Positions 45,377-55,045 of a stretch of 64,000 bases of DNA are shown here, piece by piece. The notes under the pieces were generated by a model, which saw nothing but the letters and a program-made list of their open reading frames with translations, was not told where the DNA came from and did not search any database. Within the stretch, counting starts at the first letter, position 1. The number at the start of each line of letters is the position of its first letter. Origin of the DNA: Paenibacillus plantarum. Its GTDB lineage: Bacteria > Bacillota > Bacilli > Paenibacillales > NBRC-103111. A program made the translations under genes and the position numbers. The DNA is taken from contig NZ_WHNY01000026.1 of NCBI RefSeq assembly GCF_013141695.1, positions 310,001 through 374,000 of the forward strand, written 5' to 3'.

Positions 45377-46374
45377 TTATATTTTAAAGGGGGGCTCCGT
45401 CGAACTTTTCATTTGCACTAGAAGCCAAGTTATAATTGATGATCCGCTCGATTTCACGGATCGCTTTATAGTGATAGCTTCATAAGCACCTAGGTATCCG
45501 GGAGAAGTTCCGCCCGCTATACAAGCCTGAACGGCGTAGCCGTGTTGGTGCGCCCAAATGATGAAGTCGCGTAGTTTGCCTGGATCGTCCTCCAGGATGT
45601 CCATACCGGCAAAAGAGCCGACAGCCAAATAAAATGTTGTAATCGGATCGGAGCCGAACGTCGCCGTATCTTGAGCAAGCGTATCGAGTACTGTCCACGA
45701 ATTTGGGTTAAGCAGCAACTTGTACGTTTCAGACTCCCAAATCTACATGGCGCGATCCTGCTTAGGCATATAGAATGGCTCATTCGTTTTATCGCCATTC
45801 CCATTGGAATCCCAATTGTAAACGTATTCATTTTGAAACAGAACAGTATTCAACCATGCGCCGTTATTGATCCTAACCTGCCAGCTTAACGGAGATCCGA
45901 ATCGACACTGTACCACTGATGGTTACGCCGTCGGTTGGATTAATGATGTTCACCTGATGGAGTCCTGATTCTGGATTGTTCACATTTACGCTAACCGTTT
46001 GGCTCCATACCCCGTAACGCGTGATGATGTCACTGCCTCTGGCGATCACCTGCACTTCGCCATTATAAGAGCTGTTATCAAAATCATAATACTAGCTGCC
46101 CGTATCGTCTCCTTCCGGATCGACCATCACCGTGTCGACCTGCTTTTCCCCATTAATAAACAGTTTGGACCTCATATGCTTTCGTATACGTTCCTGTAAA
46201 ACGAGTGACGCCTTTGACTAGCTGTGCTCTTTCCTTTGGCGTATCGATCGTAACTCCTGGGTCTACAGCCGCACCCGCATGAGAAGGCATTCCCACCATC
46301 ACAGCCAGCAGAAGAAGGGATATAAGCAATCCTATGTGACAAAGTTTTTTCGGGAGCATGACCAATGTATCCAC
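45377..46374 (-). pseudogene. Decayed secreted protein with Ig-like domain and unknown catalytic-like region
   Basis: ATG 46374 begins a signal peptide (MLPKKLCHIGLLISLLLLAV, ending SHAGAA). A beta-rich region follows (GVTIDTPKERAQLVKGVT, then after a frameshift KLFINGEKQVDTVMVDPEGD). An in-frame TAG replaces Trp in GS-stop-YYDFD. An Ig-like part (INPTDGVTISGTVSIRISV) and, after further stops, a domain with GSFAGMDILEDDPGKLRDF, IIWAHQHGYAVQACIAGG then SPGYLGAYEA follow. The frame then shifts again and the sequence ends at NEKFDG. At least four disabling changes are visible. The intact parent was probably a secreted glycan-related enzyme; the family is not recognised. Confidence 0.75.
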
Positions 46375-46495
46375 TTCCTTTAATTTAACATGACTAATAA
46401 TTAGTAAGATCGGATGCTACTCCTCCAGCATGAAGCTCGAGCCAAACAGCATCCGTCCTATCTCAACAAGTTTTGTCTTGTTGCTAATTGCGGCT

Positions 46496-48067
46496 TTATT
46501 TCGATTTCAATTCGACAGACTCTACCCGTTTATTAGCCGTTTTATAGGTATCTACCAGTTTCTGCACGCCTAGTCCTTCAATTTCCTTAACGTATTTATC
46601 CCATTCGCTCAAGCTACGAGAGCCCGTAACAAACTTAGCGAAGTTTTCATCTCGGCTCTTTTTCACCGCTTGACCAGTCACAGCCAATCTCTCGTTCTCC
46701 TCTTCCGTAAACGCCGGTTTCGGCTGCATTGCCGGTAGATCGTATTTCACAACTTCCTGATAAGCCGCGCGCAAATCTTTGGAGAACAGGGACAAATGCG
46801 CTCCGAAATCGATCCAAGTGTAATCGCCGCTCGTCTGAAGGCCTGTTTTCTTGCGCATTTCCGTTACATCTGTAAATTCAGGCTTAAATTTCTTCTGGCC
46901 ATTCTCCACCGTGAACGTCTCGCCTTCTTTCCCCCAGCTCGTCAACGTTTTACCTTCCTCGGAGTAAAAGAAGTCCATATATTTCATAATATCTTTTACG
47001 TTTTTGGATGTGGATGCCACCGTTAAACCACCCTCCAAATATTGGAAGTATGGATTCAACTGCTTGCCGCCAGAAATCCCGGCCGGAGGCGCCATGAATT
47101 GCATGTTATACTCTGAATTGTCCTTTCTCATGGCGTTGTTGAAGAAGTCAATACGGCTGATATAGTCGATCGTGATGAACGAATTGCTATTGGAAATCAT
47201 GTCCTGCCATTGTTTCGTTTGCGTCGTCAGGAAATCAGGCGGGATCAATCCTTCCTTATAAAACTTATTCCAAGCGCCCAACATCGCTTTGTACGCATCT
47301 TCCGTCGGTCCGAATCCCCAATCCTTTTTGTCGAAATTATAGTAGACGTTCTCACCAGTATTGAAATTCGTCGTGAGGTTGGCGTACATTTCGTCGGGAA
47401 TTTGACCGAAACGCATGGAGAGTGGGTAACTGCTCGGATACAACTCCTTCAGCTTTTTCAGAACAGTATACAGCTCATCGTAGTTTTTCGGCGGCGTCAA
47501 ACCGTTCTTGCGGAAGATGTCTTCCCGGTACAGCCAAATCATCCGGTTTGTTTCCCCAAAGCCTTGGTTCGGGAACATGTACATCTTTCCTTCCGAGGAG
47601 AGAACTGCTTTGCCCTCTTCTGGATATTTCTTCAACCATGCCGACAGGTTCGGCATCTGGTTTAAATAATCGAGAATGTTGACGAGTGCACCTTGCTGAC
47701 CAAATTTATTCGCGGTCACGCGGGTTGGAATATACATCAAATCTGGCATACTATTGGAAGCCACTACCAAATTTAGCGAATCGCCCAGTTTACCGGATGG
47801 TGTCTGTACGTCAAGCGTCACACCAGTTTTTTCTTCAATCCATTTCCAAATTGGCCAATCCTTACTGTACGGAAACGTTGGGTTGCTATCCAACAAAGCT
47901 TTGAAGGTTTTCTTCTCCAAGACTGGCGCCGAGGTGCTTCCATTACTCCCCGATGCCGTATTCTTTGTTTCTCCGCTTGCATTCTCCTCCGTCTTGCTGC
48001 CAGAACATCCCGCTAAAATCGATAATCCAAGCATCACAGTTAAAATCATCATTGCGTTTCTTTTCAT
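46496..48067 (-). CDS. Extracellular sugar-binding lipoprotein (LplA family) of ABC transporter 3
   Basis: A 523-residue solute-binding lipoprotein. The start MKRNAMMILTVML (48067) has GAGGGG upstream; the earlier ATG at 48115 adds 16 residues without a signal character. The lipobox is LAGC. Family segments include WLYREDIFRKNGLTPPKNYD and MQFMAPPAGISGGKQLNPYF. It follows the YtcP-type permease (55 bp gap) and is last in an LplB-YtcP-LplA operon. The ligand is unknown. Downstream lies only a decayed secreted-protein gene, which may once have belonged to the operon. Confidence 0.88.
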   Translation of the reverse strand: MKRNAMMILTVMLGLSILAGCSGSKTEENASGETKNTASGSNGSTSAPVLEKKTFKALLDSNPTFPYSKDWPIWKWIEEKTGVTLDVQTPSGKLGDSLNLVVASNSMPDLMYIPTRVTANKFGQQGALVNILDYLNQMPNLSAWLKKYPEEGKAVLSSEGKMYMFPNQGFGETNRMIWLYREDIFRKNGLTPPKNYDELYTVLKKLKELYPSSYPLSMRFGQIPDEMYANLTTNFNTGENVYYNFDKKDWGFGPTEDAYKAMLGAWNKFYKEGLIPPDFLTTQTKQWQDMISNSNSFITIDYISRIDFFNNAMRKDNSEYNMQFMAPPAGISGGKQLNPYFQYLEGGLTVASTSKNVKDIMKYMDFFYSEEGKTLTSWGKEGETFTVENGQKKFKPEFTDVTEMRKKTGLQTSGDYTWIDFGAHLSLFSKDLRAAYQEVVKYDLPAMQPKPAFTEEENERLAVTGQAVKKSRDENFAKFVTGSRSLSEWDKYVKEIEGLGVQKLVDTYKTANKRVESVELKSK

Positions 48068-48122
48068 TTTTTTCCCCTCTTCTTCTTTTGGTGGCTGACT
48101 ACATTCCTTGTGCATTTGTGCG

Positions 48123-48989
48123 TTATCCTTTTACTGCACCAATCATGACACCTTTGACAAAATATTTCTGGATGAACGGATAGACCAATAAAATCGGCAA
48201 CGTTGAAACCATGATTGTCGCGAATTTCAACGAATCCTCTACAATGAGATTATCACCTCCAATTCGAGTTACATCGCCGGATGCGACGTTGCCGGCCAAT
48301 ACCAGATTGCGAAGAAGAACCTGGAGTGGAAAGAGATCCGGATCTCTTAGGTAAAGCAGCGGCAGCATAAAATTATTCCATAACCCCACCGCGTAAAACA
48401 GGGAGACAGTTGCGATGACCGCCTTCGACAACGGAAGGACGAGGCGAAAGAAAATACCGATATCTGTTAGCCCGTCCATTCTGCCGGATTCTTCAACTTC
48501 CTTCGGCATGTTGCTGAAAAAAGTGCGCATAATAATCAAATTCCATGTACTCACCGCACCTGGAAGCACCATGCCCCAAATGGTGTCGACTAAACCCAAC
48601 GACCGTACTACCAGGAACGTAGGTATCATGCCACCACTGAAAAACATCGTGAAAATGATGAGCACAGTCATGGACTTATGAAACCCCATATCCTTTCGCG
48701 ACAAGGCATACCCCCCCATAGAAGTAATAATGACGGAAATAAGTGTTCCCAAGCCGACATAGATCAGTGTGTTTTTATAGGAGATCCATATTTTCGGATC
48801 TTTAAAAACCAATTCATACATCTTCAGATTAAATCCTTTGGGCCAAAGGCTAATCTCCCCTTTCATGACAAATACATCCTTGCTTAATGAAACGGCCAAC
48901 ATATATATGAATGGATAAAGCGTAACGACAATGACAAGAAGCATGATCAGAGAATTTACTAGGCCGAGAAGGCTGATGCGTTTTTTCAT
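48123..48989 (-). CDS. Sugar ABC transporter permease (YtcP/LplC type), transporter 3
   Basis: A 288-residue permease with six membrane helices, EAA loop EVEESGRMDGLTDIGIFFRL and ending GVMIGAVKG. Its EAA glycine context (SGRMDG) differs slightly from the other two copies, so it is not a recent duplicate. AAAGGAGG precedes the start. It sits 16 bp after the LplB-type gene and is co-transcribed with it. Confidence 0.9.
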   Translation of the reverse strand: MKKRISLLGLVNSLIMLLVIVVTLYPFIYMLAVSLSKDVFVMKGEISLWPKGFNLKMYELVFKDPKIWISYKNTLIYVGLGTLISVIITSMGGYALSRKDMGFHKSMTVLIIFTMFFSGGMIPTFLVVRSLGLVDTIWGMVLPGAVSTWNLIIMRTFFSNMPKEVEESGRMDGLTDIGIFFRLVLPLSKAVIATVSLFYAVGLWNNFMLPLLYLRDPDLFPLQVLLRNLVLAGNVASGDVTRIGGDNLIVEDSLKFATIMVSTLPILLVYPFIQKYFVKGVMIGAVKG

Positions 48990-49005
48990 ACCGTTAATTC
49001 CTCCT

Positions 49006-49995
49006 TTACCATAAGCTGTTTTCTCCCAATTTTCTGCTAATGTAGTTCGCTGAATAGATAAAGATCAGACTGATGATGCCCATAAATAAATCGATCGATG
49101 CCCCGTAGCTAAAATTGCCTTGCTCTAGACCTACTCGGTAAACATAAGTGCTGATGATGTCCGCCGTCGAATAAATGGCCGCATTGTACATAAGAAATAC
49201 TTTTTCGAAGCCGATTTCCAATACTTTCCCCACATTTAATATAAAGAGGATAACAATCGTCGGCGCAATGCCAGGCAGTGTGACGTTCCACAGTTTTCCC
49301 CAGCGTCCCGCTCCATCAATACTTGCTGCTTCATAGAGCTGCGGGTCCACAGCGGTCAGTGCCGCCAAATATATGATCGATTCCCAGCCGATTTGCTGCC
49401 AAATATCCGAAGCGACGTAGATGGTACGGAACCAACCGGGCTCCATCATGAAGTTGATTGGTGAGAATCCGAACCTTTGTATAATCTGATTAATCAAGCC
49501 GCCAGACGGAGATAGGAACATAATTACCATGCTGGCAACAATCACGTTCGAGATGAAATGGGGCAAATAGCTTACTGTCTGGACAAACCGCTTTAAAGCC
49601 ATATTTTTCAATTCGTTTAGAAGGATGGCCAGAATAATAGGAGCGGGAAAGCCGAACAACAGCTTGTAAAAGCCCAATAAGAGCGTGTTACGCATCAATA
49701 GAAAGAAATCTGGATTTTGGAAAAACATCACATAATATTTGAACCCTACCCATTCACTAGCCCAGATGCCCTTAAAGAGATTAAAGTTTTTGAACGTGAT
49801 CACCAATCCAAACATAGGGATATAGCGAAAAATGACATAGTAGAGCAAGCAGGGCAGAACCAGCAACCATAAATATTTGTTATGGTTCCATGATTTTCTC
49901 AGCAGACTCGTTGTCTTAACCTGATTGAACGATTCGACGGATACTTGCTTCTGCTTCTTCTCGATTGCGTGCGTATTCGTTTGGGTCATGCGCAT
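49006..49995 (-). CDS. Sugar ABC transporter permease (LplB type), transporter 3
   Basis: A 329-residue permease with an N-terminal polar extension of about 40 residues, then six helices (YLWLLVLPCLLYYVIFRYIP onward) and EAA loop QLYEAASIDGAGRWGKLWNV. GAGGAG lies upstream; the second ATG (six bases in) may be the true start. It is first in the operon and divergent from the AraC-type regulator gene, with about 200 bp between them. This arrangement suggests direct control by that regulator. Confidence 0.9.
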   Translation of the reverse strand: MRMTQTNTHAIEKKQKQVSVESFNQVKTTSLLRKSWNHNKYLWLLVLPCLLYYVIFRYIPMFGLVITFKNFNLFKGIWASEWVGFKYYVMFFQNPDFFLLMRNTLLLGFYKLLFGFPAPIILAILLNELKNMALKRFVQTVSYLPHFISNVIVASMVIMFLSPSGGLINQIIQRFGFSPINFMMEPGWFRTIYVASDIWQQIGWESIIYLAALTAVDPQLYEAASIDGAGRWGKLWNVTLPGIAPTIVILFILNVGKVLEIGFEKVFLMYNAAIYSTADIISTYVYRVGLEQGNFSYGASIDLFMGIISLIFIYSANYISRKLGENSLW

Positions 49996-50257
49996 ATCTC
50001 CTCATTCAGTTGTAGATGCTTGCCTGCTGCTGGCGCCTTCGTGCAGCGGGCTTTAATATCGTCATTATACACATGCCATTCTCGAGAAATAAATCGCCAC
50101 ATTTAATAGAGAACACGCAATTTATTGGATAAGCAAAGAAAGTGTGTATGAATTAAAAGAAATGAATATTTTCCTTTAGATCACTATCCCGTAGTATAGT
50201 TGTATGATGAATGTTACTATGGATCCAGCAGGATTTGCAGAAATCGACATAGAGAAC

Positions 50258-52543
50258 ATGGGGGTCTATCGGGTGTTAAAATTATGGCGGTTTAGTTGGA
50301 AAACCAATTCCTTATTCGCAAAGTTAATGACCAGTTTTCTTGTTGTGATAGCCGTGCTCGCTGTCTTCAATTTCATATCCTTTTTATTTCTGAAATCGAA
50401 AATCTACGAAGAAATCGTCAAATACAACCAATCGAACCTAAATCATACGGTGGACCAATACGAGAATCATTTCAGGCTAGTCAGGGAAACGATTATTAGT
50501 TTAAATCAAGATGACATATTTATGGCGAATCTGAATCTTTTGCGGAATGTACAGAAATTAAACGCGTATGACAAAGTAGACAACGTCATGTCGGTGATCA
50601 AAGTGCTGATCGCCAACCCTTTTCTTTCTATTGACAATATCATGCTCTATTTCAAAAACGATTCTTATGTGGTGGAAAAGGAAGGGACGAGCGGGGCTAA
50701 TGACTTGTTCTCCAGATATTATGCCAGCAGTGCATATCTTCCGGAATTTTGGTTTCGCCAGTTCGACGAATCCTATACTTACCGGTTGATCCCTACCTCC
50801 TCATTCACGGAAATCTCAGCTAATATCCAAAAGAACAAAGGACAGCTGCTTCCGGCTATTGTTAAGCTGATGCCTTATAAAGACATGTATTTCATAGTCA
50901 TGCTTAATCCGACTAAAATGTTCAACTCGTACCATTACTCAGATCAATTTGATTTATACATAATAAATGAAGAAGGTGTAGCAATATTCTCTTCGTCTCC
51001 TAGCATGAAGGCACCGCTGAACCAATCTTTTGAAGGGCAGAACGGAAGCTTTACCAACAATAATCTCTATTATTTCTATCAAAAAGGACAGTTGACCGGC
51101 TTGACCTATGTTAGCGTCGTTCCGATCAAGAGCATTTCTAATCAGTTGTTGCGTTTGAATATTGTTTTCATTACTTTACTGGTAATCATCATCCTGTTAA
51201 GTATCATAACGTCTGTGGTACTCACGATGCGATTAAACAGGCCTGTCAAAAAAATCATAGAGGCCGTTCAGCAGCGTCACCCATCAGGCGTGCCGGTGAG
51301 CAGTCCTATCTACGAATTTAATATGATTAGCGAAAAAATGAGCAGCATCCTCCGAACAAATGATCAGATTACGGAGGATTTGGACAAAAAGAAAGACGAG
51401 CTTCGGTATTATGCTTACACAAATAAATTGCGAAACATCCATATGAACTTAACTGAGCTACGAGAGCTGGTTGTTGCCGATACCCCTTTCACGCTCGTGC
51501 TGTATCAGTTGACGATGAAAGATAAATTTGGGGAACTCGATTCCGAGCTCGAAAAAGCTGTATACTTTATCCGGGAATATATTAATATTTTCCTGTCACA
51601 GACATTCAAGGACACAATTACGTTCCAAATGGATAAGGATACGGCGATTACTCTACTCTTCGGCCCGGACGAGACGGCAGACATTGAATCTGCGTTGGAG
51701 CAATTAATTCAGGTACTTGAAGTAGACCGGGACCTGTTTTTCCTGACTATCGCTGTAAGCCCGATTTACCCTGATTCCGGCCATTTGATTTCAGCTTATG
51801 AATATGCATCCACCATGTTACTACAGCGGAAATTGAACGACGAGACTCAACTCATCCGCACGTTCCGTCCTGCGAAAGGTGCTGTACATTTCACTGTACT
51901 AGTGGAAGAGGAGTTCTCCACTCGGCTCATGTCCGGGAATGAACAATCGCTATTGGACTGGATTCACCGGCAACTGGACGCCCTCTGCAAAAGAGAAGCC
52001 TCCGTGGACGAATTCAGAAGGTTCGCCAAAGAAGTTTACGGACAGTTGAACAAGTCGATCATGAAACTAAATTTGCATCGGGAACAAGGTGAGTTGCCGC
52101 CTCTGGTTTTAAATCACCTGAACAGCTTTTACAATATCGAAAAATACAAACAATGGTTCAAACAACTTATATCGCCAGCCATAGAAAGAGTGAATCACAA
52201 GAAATCGGAACACGATCGGATGACCTATTTTATCCTTGAGTATTTGGTCCAGCACCTGGAGCAGGACATCACGCTGGATATCATGGCGGACAAATTAAAC
52301 ATTACGTCAAGCTACTTATCAACCTATTTCAAAGAAAAAACAGGAGCGAACTTCAGCGATTATTTGAACGGCTTGCGCATGCAGAAAGCGAAAGAATTAC
52401 TGAATAACCTGGATCTGAAAATCCAAGACGTCTCCGTCAAGGTTGGCTATCAGAATGTAAATTCGTTTATCCGCATGTTCAAACGCTACTCCGGTATTAC
52501 GCCTGGTGAATACAGGAAGAGATACGGCACGCTGAGGACGTAA
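50258..52543 (+). CDS. Membrane-anchored AraC-family regulator with extracellular sensor, transporter 3
   Basis: The frame is open from 50204, but a TATAGT -10-like box at 50195-50200 would place transcription start near 50206. A later start at ATG 50258 or GTG 50273 (GGGGG eight bases upstream) is therefore preferred, giving about 755-760 residues. A membrane helix follows (LMTSFLVVIAVLAVFNFISF), then a Cache-like sensor, a second helix near residue 320, a cytoplasmic linker and a C-terminal AraC domain (SVKVGYQNVNSFIRMFKRYS). It is divergent from transporter 3 and probably controls it. A strong terminator follows. Confidence 0.83.
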   Translation: MGVYRVLKLWRFSWKTNSLFAKLMTSFLVVIAVLAVFNFISFLFLKSKIYEEIVKYNQSNLNHTVDQYENHFRLVRETIISLNQDDIFMANLNLLRNVQKLNAYDKVDNVMSVIKVLIANPFLSIDNIMLYFKNDSYVVEKEGTSGANDLFSRYYASSAYLPEFWFRQFDESYTYRLIPTSSFTEISANIQKNKGQLLPAIVKLMPYKDMYFIVMLNPTKMFNSYHYSDQFDLYIINEEGVAIFSSSPSMKAPLNQSFEGQNGSFTNNNLYYFYQKGQLTGLTYVSVVPIKSISNQLLRLNIVFITLLVIIILLSIITSVVLTMRLNRPVKKIIEAVQQRHPSGVPVSSPIYEFNMISEKMSSILRTNDQITEDLDKKKDELRYYAYTNKLRNIHMNLTELRELVVADTPFTLVLYQLTMKDKFGELDSELEKAVYFIREYINIFLSQTFKDTITFQMDKDTAITLLFGPDETADIESALEQLIQVLEVDRDLFFLTIAVSPIYPDSGHLISAYEYASTMLLQRKLNDETQLIRTFRPAKGAVHFTVLVEEEFSTRLMSGNEQSLLDWIHRQLDALCKREASVDEFRRFAKEVYGQLNKSIMKLNLHREQGELPPLVLNHLNSFYNIEKYKQWFKQLISPAIERVNHKKSEHDRMTYFILEYLVQHLEQDITLDIMADKLNITSSYLSTYFKEKTGANFSDYLNGLRMQKAKELLNNLDLKIQDVSVKVGYQNVNSFIRMFKRYSGITPGEYRKRYGTLRT

Positions 52544-52551
52544 TATCACCA

Positions 52552-52594
52552 AAAGAATCCTCCTACAAGAAGCTTAATTGCAGGAGGATTCTTT
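52552..52594 (+). terminator. Terminator after the transporter 3 regulator
   Basis: AAAGAATCCTCCT pairs perfectly with AGGAGGATTCTTT around a short loop region and ends in a T-run. It lies nine bases after the stop codon. Confidence 0.85.
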
Positions 52595-52631
52595 CAGGTT
52601 ATTTACATACTGAACACAAAAAGGAGGAACT

Positions 52632-53261
52632 ATGAAATATCTTATTCAACCTACGTATACGGATTCTCCCGTTTCTTGGAATGCAATTAGCGATTTATCC
52701 ATCGATCATTATCTTTGGCTAGACAATGGCTACAAGCCGACAGTAAAAGTAAAGCTGATGTACACGTCCGAACGAATTCATCTGCATTATAGCGTATATG
52801 AAGCGAACCCCACAATCACCTATCGCACAATAAACGAACCAGTTTGCAAAGACAGCTGTGTCGAATTTTTCTTTCAGCCACTGCCAGAGTCGGATCCCAG
52901 ATATCTGAATTTCGAGTTGAACGCAGCCGGTAATCTTCTGCTGAAACTGGGCACCAATCGGTTTGACCGGACCTATTTGCTGGACGTTGATTCGGCTCTT
53001 TTCCTCATCCATGCATCTCCAGAATGCTATGATCGGATTACCAAAATGCCGTATTGGCAGCTGGAATTTTCCATCCCTTTCCGCTGGATCCAAACGATAT
53101 TTCCGGATTTCAGTCCTGAGGCTGGCCGCAAGATTTGCGCAAATTTTTACAAATGCGGGGATCATACGCCTATTCCACACTATGGATGTTGGAATCGAGT
53201 CACTTCGTCCGTGCCTGATTTCCATCGAAGCTGCGATTTCGGTGAGCTTGAGCTTGGTTAA
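52632..53261 (+). CDS. CBM9-like carbohydrate-binding protein without signal peptide
   Basis: A 209-residue single-domain protein with a strong AAGGAGG ribosome site. It is beta-rich and carries features of the family 9 sugar-binding fold (VKLMYTSERIHLHYSVYEAN, CKDSCVEFFFQP and NFELNAAGNLLLKLGT). No signal peptide or membrane helix is present, so it should be cytoplasmic unless exported otherwise. Secreted CBM9 modules bind reducing ends of xylan and cellulose chains. Stand-alone proteins like this occur beside sugar genes in Paenibacillus, but their role is unknown. It lies downstream of the regulator but behind its terminator. Confidence 0.75.
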   Translation: MKYLIQPTYTDSPVSWNAISDLSIDHYLWLDNGYKPTVKVKLMYTSERIHLHYSVYEANPTITYRTINEPVCKDSCVEFFFQPLPESDPRYLNFELNAAGNLLLKLGTNRFDRTYLLDVDSALFLIHASPECYDRITKMPYWQLEFSIPFRWIQTIFPDFSPEAGRKICANFYKCGDHTPIPHYGCWNRVTSSVPDFHRSCDFGELELG

Positions 53262-53466
53262 CCTTTAGCTTTCAGCTTTTATTCTACATGCTTGTAGGCA
53301 GAGCCCTTATAATAAAGGCTTCTTAGTGGCCAAAGGGGGATCTTCTTTTGACTAAATCTCTGATTTCATTAATATTCATAAAATCAATGTCCCCCCACAC
53401 CAGCACGACCAACAGAGAGAATTAAGTTATGAAGTACTTCTGAGACAAATAAAAGCAGATAGTTCA

Positions 53467-53492
53467 TTGAACTAACGTTCCCGCTAGTTCAA
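53467..53492 (-). terminator. Inverted repeat after the lipoprotein gene
   Basis: TTGAACTA and TAGTTCAA form an 8-bp perfect stem 22 bp after the stop codon, with no strong T-run. It could be a weak terminator. Confidence 0.4.
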
Positions 53493-53513
53493 CGAGCATT
53501 ATGATATTCAAAA

Positions 53514-54380
53514 TTAATGATGCTGTCGAGCCATTTGCATTTCCCAGACACGGCTTCTGGTATCGGTAGGTTTGTACTTTTTTAAGAATCCGTGGTCAAA
53601 TGTAAAAAAGGCGTAACCATCTTTGTAGCCTATTTCAATGAAATGCTTCCCCTCCTCCACAAAAAGGGATGAATAAAAAATTTCTTCTATAGGCGCATCA
53701 GGGAAGAGACTTCTATCCCATTGAATAACTGTCGATTCAAAACGATCATATTCTGCGACCCAACGATGGATCTCCACAGCATGCGGGACCCAATCCGTCT
53801 GGTTTCCGACCCATTCAGGGACACCGTCATTGTCGAGATCCATCGGAATGGCCGTATGTCCTTGAAAATCTGTTATCTTCCATGAATCGGTTTTAGGATG
53901 ATAAATCAGCAATCCATTCTGTGCCCCTATTTCACCAAAAGGGATTTCAATAGCCGCGCCAGACACATCCCCAGTTATGAAATTCATCGGATTAATCCAA
54001 GCTTGATTTTCATTAAAATTAGGCAAGTTACCCAACTTCCATTCCGAGTTCTTACCCTTGAGATACCCCGTATATATTGGGGAGGCATCACCACCGCTTT
54101 TATAAATATGTACTTCCGCCTCAGAGCGAGTTAGAGCAAAGCTTTTGATAAGCTTCGCCTCAGAAGGAGGAGTCCCTGACTCTAGTGGTTGTCCCAAACC
54201 TTCACCGAAGGGAAAAGCTATATTCTCAAGAAACATGTCAGGTCTATAGACCGATTGCTGGTTACTATGTCGAGAGTTTACTGTTGGCATACTAGTATGA
54301 TGAACCTCATCATTACTGCAAGCGAGAATACTAAGCAATATCGGTATCATTATAGCGATAAACCGCACTATGTTCGTCAA
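53514..54380 (-). CDS. Hypothetical lipoprotein
   Basis: A 288-residue protein with a lipoprotein signal (hydrophobic core IMIPILL then lipobox SILACSN, Cys near 21). The body is beta-rich and contains PMDLDNDGVPEWVG, which resembles a calcium-binding FG-GAP/VCBS-type loop, and several Trp/Tyr-rich strands. No known family was recognised. Such proteins often report on external ligands or help sporulation or the envelope. It stands alone between a CBM9-like gene and gene fragments. The function is unknown. Confidence 0.7.
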   Translation of the reverse strand: MTNIVRFIAIMIPILLSILACSNDEVHHTSMPTVNSRHSNQQSVYRPDMFLENIAFPFGEGLGQPLESGTPPSEAKLIKSFALTRSEAEVHIYKSGGDASPIYTGYLKGKNSEWKLGNLPNFNENQAWINPMNFITGDVSGAAIEIPFGEIGAQNGLLIYHPKTDSWKITDFQGHTAIPMDLDNDGVPEWVGNQTDWVPHAVEIHRWVAEYDRFESTVIQWDRSLFPDAPIEEIFYSSLFVEEGKHFIEIGYKDGYAFFTFDHGFLKKYKPTDTRSRVWEMQMARQHH

Positions 54381-54468
54381 TATATAAATCCCTCACTCTC
54401 CTATTTGTCTTTATCATTAAATACTATCCTTTAATTTTAAAAAAAGGATGAACTTGCGCGTTTAGTTA

Positions 54469-54499
54469 AACAGACTGCCGTCGATGACGGCAGTCTGTT
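54469..54499. terminator. Perfect 14-bp hairpin
   Basis: AACAGACTGCCGTC-GAT-GACGGCAGTCTGTT is a perfect stem. It lies seven bases after the stop of the gene fragment at 54506 and upstream of the lipoprotein gene. T-rich sequence follows on the plus strand. Confidence 0.75.
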
Positions 54500-54505
54500 A
54501 GGGTT

Positions 54506-54694
54506 TTATTTAATGGCATCCTGGGCTTTATATTCATCTTCTAACTTCATGTATATTTCGTAAGTTCGTGTCCGATCTGTGGAGAACATTGTCCCTCCAG
54601 GCAATTTCATTTCGATAGGTGATTTAACCGTGAAGCGAATGTTTGCTGTTTGCAATTGACCGACAAAAAAATAATCTTCATCGTTTTGCCCTCT
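54506..54694 (-). pseudogene. C-terminal fragment of an unidentified gene
   Basis: The minus strand encodes GQNDEDYFFVGQLQTANIRF then SPIEMKLPGGTMFSTDRTRT and KLEDEYKAQDAIK to TAA (54508-54506). A stop codon directly precedes the fragment, and no start codon with a ribosome site exists. Composition looks protein-like and a terminator follows, as for a true gene end. The family is not recognised. Confidence 0.5.
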
Positions 54695-54765
54695 TTATAT
54701 TACCATAATCTTGAAATTTGATGTCATCAAAATAGAAATTCTTGTTTTACGCTCATGGATTTTGA

Positions 54766-54957
54766 ACATTAACACAATCTTTTCAATCGTTTGTTCAACA
54801 AAACAATAATGTCATTGAAGCGCACCGCGTAAGCGAAGAAGGCTACTACTGGATTAGGGTAAGTGTGACAACAGCCATAGAATTGAATGCTTTGCTCGAA
54901 GAACTTTTAATATACGGCAATTACAAATTAAGCCCATCAATTGGCCAAATGAAATAG
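54766..54957 (+). pseudogene. Lrp/AsnC-family regulator C-terminal fragment
   Basis: The plus strand encodes TQSFQSFVQQNNNVIEAHRV then EGYYWIRVSVTTAIELNALL and EELLIYGNYKLSPSIGQMK to TAG. This matches the ligand-binding (RAM) domain of Lrp/AsnC regulators of the EAHRVSGEGCYWIKV type. The N-terminal helix-turn-helix and about half of the RAM domain are missing, and no start codon is available. It is a remnant. Confidence 0.75.
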
Positions 54958-55045
54958 TGAAATCACTAAAATACTTAAAAATACTTAAATATTACTTTAA
55001 TTCACTTATATTTTATGATAATCTTACTTATAAGAGGTGATGATG

